Of a stretch of 64,000 nucleotides of DNA, positions 59,714 to 64,000 are shown one piece after another. The translations under genes were made by a program, and so were the position numbers. The DNA is from Galeopsis tetrahit (lineage: Eukaryota > Streptophyta > Magnoliopsida > Lamiales > Lamiaceae): the NCBI GenBank assembly GCA_963675135.1, contig OY776120.1, forward strand, positions 12,738,001 to 12,802,000, written 5' to 3'. The notes under the pieces were generated by a model. The model was given only the letters and a program-made list of their open reading frames with translations, had not been told where the DNA came from and did not search any database. Every line of letters starts with the position of its first letter. Positions within the stretch are counted from its first letter, which is position 1.

Positions 59714-60589
59714 TCTCTTGGATTAATCAAACCTCACCTTGATACAACCTGAATCATCACGAAAAACGAACTGCGTAATCAGTACTTCACTTTTGGTGTG
59801 TTTGGCAGGTGGGGGCCGGGGTAGGGGAGAAAACAATATAAGTAGCAAAGTAAAGGAATAAAGGTAAATAACTATCTGAAAGAATGTTAGTTCAGATTAG
59901 TGGTTTATCTGTCCAAATATATATTCTTTGCAGAACATATACCAAGTGTATTTATATCTGATCATCAGATGGTGAGGAATCTAACTATTTATGTTCAAAG
60001 ACCATTGTTAACTAATGTTGATTATGCAACTATCTGCTTAATTGCAAGTAATGGTAATGGTAACACAAGACAAAACAAGGTAAAATGACACCCTATTTTA
60101 CAGAAACATTTGATCGAGCACAATATGTGCACATGACAACAATTGTTTTCATCATCTAAAGAAAACAGGGGAGAGAGAGAGACCTCTGGGAGAGAAAGTA
60201 TGAAGAGAGAAACGGTGTGTTTTTGTGTTGAAAAACCAAAGTTCCATGCGCAGGTTGATGATGCAGTGAAGAAGAAGCTAGCATCGAATATGGATTGTAA
60301 AGGCAACATCTTTTTCAAAATACTATTTGTATTTAAATGGGGGATTAAAAAATAAAAAGTTTTGGATATAAATTATGGAGTGGGGTAAGTTGAAGTTTTA
60401 TCGTAAGCTACAGTGAGATGAGAGTAATAATAATACTAATAAAATAGAAGTGCCATGCCATTTCCACTGATTATAATGCTTGCTTTGAATATGCGCACCA
60501 GGTCACTCTCACTTGCCCCTTCACCTAATCATCCAACACACACCCTTTTTTATATTTGTTGAATTTTCGGTGAAACCCTTCGTATTTTA
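59714..60589. other. TGA gene upstream region
   Basis: Likely leader and promoter of the TGA gene, with a GA-rich stretch at about 60167-60215. A short open frame here has no recognisable domain. No other gene was seen. Confidence 0.45.
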
Positions 60590-60740
60590 CTTGATATGAT
60601 ATTGTTCGTTTTGAACTAAGTCGTCATGACTTAACTTTTGAATTATTTTTAAAAAGACATCATACCAACTAAGATACTAGTCCATCATTTTATAACTCAT
60701 AATCATTTAATGTTTTATTGGGACTTGTTTGACTCCAACA
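60590..60740 (-). repeat. Degenerate copy of the USE/TATA unit
   Basis: The minus strand reads GTCAAACAAGTCCCAATAAAA, then TATAAAATGATGGACTAGTATC, TTGGTATGATG, and finally CAATATCATATCAAGT. This is the same order as the units at 41731-42023 and 61295, with many substitutions, so it is an older copy. Confidence 0.65.
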
Positions 60741-61082
60741 AAAAAAAAAGGACCGAAAGGAGTATTATTCAACTTTATTGAACTTATCAATTCAATTTGA
60801 CTTCATTATTCAATTTTTTGGCTTAGTTTTTTTAGTATATCAAGATTGTTGTATTTATTTTTCCAAATTCAAGTGAACTTTCAAGAAGTATCTGAGTCTA
60901 AAGATGGACAGTTTAATTGATTTTCATTAAAATAATGGAATGTTTAATTTAGAAGAAAGTTGTTAGGTAGATTCAACTCATCAAATGGATATTACGACCA
61001 TAAGTCAATGTATTAAAGTTAATGCAGCTTAGAGAAATTTAATAAGGCGATTTGGGGATGGTGAAGGGACTTTTTGGCGCGG
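60741..61082. other. AT-rich, no gene seen
   Basis: Spacer between repeat fragments. Positions 61035-61082 may belong to the LINE fragment. Confidence 0.4.
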
Positions 61083-61217
61083 CAAAAGAGATCACAAATT
61101 GTCTTGACGAAACCAAGTGTATGTATGTTATTATGTGGCGACGAACCAGAAACGACATGTCACTTGTTCTTTGAATGCAATGCGACGTTTAGAGTTTGGA
61201 CGGAATGTTACAAATGA
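61083..61217 (+). pseudogene. LINE fragment: zinc-binding domain of a non-LTR reverse transcriptase
   Basis: A short frame reads LTKPSVCMLLCGDEPETTCH, then LFFECNATFRVWTECYK, and stops at 61215-61217. CxxxLCGDEPET..HLFFEC...VW is the zf-RVT pattern found at the end of plant LINE ORF2 proteins. Only this piece is left; the upstream reverse transcriptase is absent. It is too short to be picked up as a long reading frame. Confidence 0.75.
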
Positions 61218-61294
61218 TTCAAAACACTAATTGATGTGCACAACAAAGCGAGGTAGCAATTATCAAATTATTTTACAGTATCAGAGATGTTGAG

Positions 61295-62104
61295 TGTCAA
61301 ACAATTGTCCCACATCGGATTAGCATTGAAGGATCATTGGGTATAAAGGGGGACTAGTATCTCCATTGGTATGAGGCCTTTTGAAGAAAACTCAAAGGTA
61401 AAGCCGTAAGGGTCTTGCCAACCCAAAGCGGACAATATCATACCAAGTGGAATACTTATGGATGGTCCAAGTCCTGCCCAACTCTACGAGGGCTTGAGGA
61501 TTCATCACCCTCGGAAAAACGATAGTGTCTCTGTGTACAAGGCAAGGTGTTCTAGACCGAACCTTCTCGGTGGACTAGACAAGATGTGTTCTAAGTGTCT
61601 CTGTGTACAAGGCAAGGTGTTCTAGACCGAACCTTCTCGGTGGACTAGACAAGATGTGTTCTAGACCGATTGAACCAAGAACGTGTCGTACCGAACCTTC
61701 TCGGTGGACTAGACAAGATGTGTTCTAGACCGATTGAACCAAGAACGTGTCGTTTGAGGGGAGGTTCGATTGAACCAAGAACGTGTCGTTTGAGGGGAGG
61801 TTCGATTGAACCAAGAACGTGTCGTTTGAGGGGAGGTTCGTAAGATGTGTTCTAGACCGATTGAACCAAGAACGTGTCGTTTGAGGGGAGGTTCGATTGA
61901 ACCAAGAACGTGTCGTTTGAGGGGAGGTTCGTGGTCCATTTGTTTGAAGGGGAGATGTGGACTAGACAAGGGGACCTTCTCGGTGGATTAGACAAGATGT
62001 GTTCTAGACCAACAATTGTCCCACAAGGATCATTGGGTATAAAGGGGGGACTAATATCTCCATTGGTAAAGCCTTTCGGGGAAAACTCAAAGGTAAAGCC
62101 GTCC
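61295..62104 (+). mobile_element. LTR-like element with USE/TATA ends and an internal minisatellite
   Basis: Left end (about 61295-61448) is a good copy of the USE/TATA unit: GTCCCACATCG at 61307-61317, a 24-bp spacer, TATAAA at 61342-61347, then TTGGTATGA (61367-61375) and its complement TCATACCAA near 61440. The right end (about 62008-62104) repeats the same sequence in direct orientation with a deletion inside the USE. Between them are tandem repeats only. Two terminal direct repeats around a short non-coding interior suggest a TRIM-type retroelement; no PBS was recognised. Confidence 0.65.
61525..61930. repeat. Higher-order tandem repeats (75-bp and 36-bp units)
   Basis: A ~75-bp unit (GTGTCTCTGTGTACAAGGC start) is duplicated near 61528 and 61594. 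The phrase CTTCTCGGTGGACTAGACAA recurs along the block. A 36-bp unit, GATTGAACCAAGAACGTGTC plus 16 more bases, starts at 61732, 61768, 61804, 61859 and 61895. Units are nearly identical, which implies recent expansion. Confidence 0.92.
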
Positions 62105-62621
62105 CAGTTAGTGTTTGAATATGTATTTTGTGGACAAATTTTTTAGCATTGGGTAGACTAATTAATTGAGAGTTTTTTTTTTTTTTTTGAGTCAATTAAT
62201 TGAGAGTTTTTATTATGTCACAAAAATACATTGTTGTTTCTGAGTATTCCTTACATTTGGAACTGATATTATGTGAGTAATGAATCATTTTTACTGATAA
62301 AACTGAATAAGGCGATTTGGGGGCAATTGCTTAAAAAAAAAATTTGCAATTAGTACCCTTTTTAACTTTTTTTTTTTTTAGTGGATAGCTTTCAGATGAA
62401 AAATAATGTGATTATTTACTCTTTGATACAAAATTCAACGTCTCCCCACAATTTAATACAACCACTTTTAAATGTGAAATGTTTGTTTGTAAATGTGAAA
62501 GTGAAATATTTAGTGTAAATGTGAAATGTTTGTTTGTAAATGTGAAATGTACTAGAAACTAACATTGTAGTAAGAAATCCCAAATGTACTAGAAAGTGAT
62601 TTCCTCAAAAATAATTACTCA
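62105..62621. other. AT-rich spacer with short AAATGTGAAA repeats
   Basis: Contains a T-run (62168-62188), a repeated TAATTGAGAGTTTTT phrase, and tandem TTTGTTTGTAAATGTGAAA phrases (62472-62550). No gene was seen. Confidence 0.5.
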
Positions 62622-62762
62622 CTAGTGTAGAACTCGTGTATTACACGAAATTTTAAATATATTTTTAAATATTTAATAATAAATTTTTATTTATTTACTT
62701 AATTTAATTTAATTTTTCATATATTTATAATTATATTTAAAAAATGATTTCTCAAAATTATA

Positions 62763-63057
62763 CTCCCTCCGTCCAATTTCATTATGCCCACTTTTCTTTT
62801 TTGTTGGTTGTCCAATTTTATTATGCTCATACCCTTTTTGGAAACAATACAATTCATACTACTTTATCTCTACCCTCCTATCATCACTTATTTACCTACT
62901 TTGTCATTCACTTTATTCATAAACAATCATTTATTCACAAATGGACCCTACAATACCCTATCATACCCTCAACTTATCAACTTTATGAACAAACTAATCA
63001 ATATTCATTAAAATCCGTGCTCGGAGAAGTGGACATAATAAAATTGGACGGAGGGAG
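62763..63057. mobile_element. Stowaway MITE (Tc1/mariner type)
   Basis: 295 bp starting CTCCCTCCGTCCAATTT and ending in its complement (GGACGGAGGGAG), with terminal inverted repeats of about 30 bp and TA on both sides (62761-62762 and 63058-63059). The other Helitron copy has a single TA at the matching place (about 20607), which is the empty site. A plus-strand reading frame across it is fortuitous. Confidence 0.95.
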
Positions 63058-63385
63058 TAATTATTTTGTTAAAAAAATTTAACATTTTTTTTCAATTATA
63101 TTTATTATAACGTTGTATTATAATATAAAAGTTTAGCTAACATAATATTTTGAATTATACAAACTAATTACACTTATGTTAATTAATTTTATAAAATAAA
63201 TTTCAAAGAAAATTTGTGAGAATCATTTCGTACGTTGACATTTAATAAATATGATGAAAATAATTTTAAAAAATTTATAAAATTTCGAAAACAAATAATT
63301 TAAATAATATTAAAATAAATCTTAATAAATGGTAAGTCAATCTTCAATATCAACCACAGCACCTTAAATAAATAAATATTTTAGT

Positions 63386-63734
63386 TAATTGCAAATTAAA
63401 TCATAACGTTTTCCTCATTTGAATCTAATCTAAACTTTAAGATAATTGCAAATAAATCACAAACTTTAAATATAGTTGCAATTTAGTCTTTTTGACAATT
63501 TTAATTGTATTCGAATCTAACATAATTTAGATTTTTTAATGACATAAAACACCTTAATAAAACAATATTGTTTTTCAATCAAACCAAATATCAAAAGGTA
63601 TGATTTAGGGACAAAGTAGACTTGTAAGAAGTCTAATTCACAATAATATTTAAAGTTTGTGATTTATTTGCAATTATTTTAAAGTTTAGATTAGATTGCA
63701 AATGAGAGCAAAGTTGTGATTTAATCTGCAATTA
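63386..63734. repeat. Foldback/MITE-like element, second copy
   Basis: Same element as 19794-20144 with ~110-bp inverted ends (TTAATTGCAAATTAAATCA and complement). Confidence 0.85.
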
Positions 63735-64000
63735 ACTCTTTCTAAAATTAACAACTTCATTAAATTATGACACATAAGTCAAATCAACCACAAAATGACA
63801 CATAAGTCAAATTAACCACAAAATGACCCAAATCAACCACAAAATGATACATAAGACAAATTAACCACAAAATGACACATCATCAATTTAAACTCCCTAT
63901 TGGTATATAAGGGGTTATTGAGAAATTGGAGAGTCCGTAACAAGCATGGCAAAAGCGCGTGAGTGAGGTTGTTAAAGAATTGGAAGTAGTTGTCATTTCG

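Larger units (their letters stand above)
62622..63915 (-). mobile_element. Second non-autonomous Helitron of the same family
   Basis: On the minus strand it ends CGTGTAATACACGAGTTCTA-CACTAG before T, matching the 19369-20742 copy, including the hairpin. Its 5' side carries CCCCTTATATACCAATAGGG but the terminal T has mutated to A. It lacks the 126-bp duplication and contains a Stowaway MITE. Both copies share the 350-bp foldback element. Confidence 0.85.

Noticed and set aside
62744..63082. Plus-strand frame of 112 codons
   Set aside because: It spans the Stowaway MITE exactly and is fortuitous.

Overview
The window looks like nuclear DNA of a eudicot plant. Its genes have spliced introns with GT/AG ends, it carries a plant tRNA-Trp, PPR, F-box and TGA-type bZIP genes, and it is full of plant transposon types (Ty1/copia, Ty3/gypsy, Helitron, PIF/Harbinger, Stowaway, SINE, LINE). 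The species cannot be named from the sequence alone; an asterid is a guess.

Layout. 0.5-4.5 kb (minus): a DUF1985-Ulp1 peptidase gene of the kind carried by Mutator-like elements, with a frameshifted GRF zinc-finger gene beside it. 5.5-6.6 kb: an F-box/FBA gene followed by a 75-bp tandem repeat. 7.6-8.8 kb (minus): a Myb/SANT-like gene. 10.6-15.8 kb (minus): a Ty1/copia element complete apart from two nonsense codons, with LTRs of TA...TA type and a SINE inside one LTR. 16.1-20.7 kb: a tandem array of Helitron 5' ends interrupted by a Harbinger element, then a full-length non-autonomous Helitron. 21.4-50.8 kb: the gene island, namely tRNA-Trp, a PPR5/EMB2453-like gene, an intact gamma-glutamyltransferase (GGT), a second GGT copy broken by a 4-bp duplication, a DYW-type PPR gene and an AGT2-like aminotransferase. 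A decayed Ty3/gypsy region of about 5.5 kb lies between the two GGT copies. 51.0-57.6 kb: a second, heavily mutated Ty1/copia element inserted 145 bp past the AGT2 stop codon, itself split by a 1.74-kb solo LTR. 58.0-59.7 kb (minus): a clade I TGA (TGA1/TGA4-like) bZIP gene. 60.6-64 kb: a LINE fragment, a tandem-repeat-filled LTR-like element, and a second Helitron of the same family in opposite orientation carrying a Stowaway MITE.

The order PPR5-like, GGT, GGT, AGT2 matches what I recall of Arabidopsis At4g39620, At4g39640/At4g39650 and At4g39660. This part is therefore probably an old syntenic block that has been expanded by transposons, with the DYW PPR gene intervening. The genes do not form a pathway: GGT acts in extracellular glutathione breakdown, AGT2 in mitochondrial aminotransfer, PPR5 in plastid tRNA precursor stability, and TGA1-like proteins in defence and nitrate transcription.

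The most unusual signals are these: a dispersed ~150-bp unit with an snRNA-type USE+TATA promoter at Pol III-like spacing, whose predicted transcript is closed by a 9-bp stem; the nested Helitron array with clean empty-site/filled-site comparisons; the TA...TA LTRs; and the GGT pseudogene whose intron-1 acceptor was displaced by an 85-bp AT-rich insertion.
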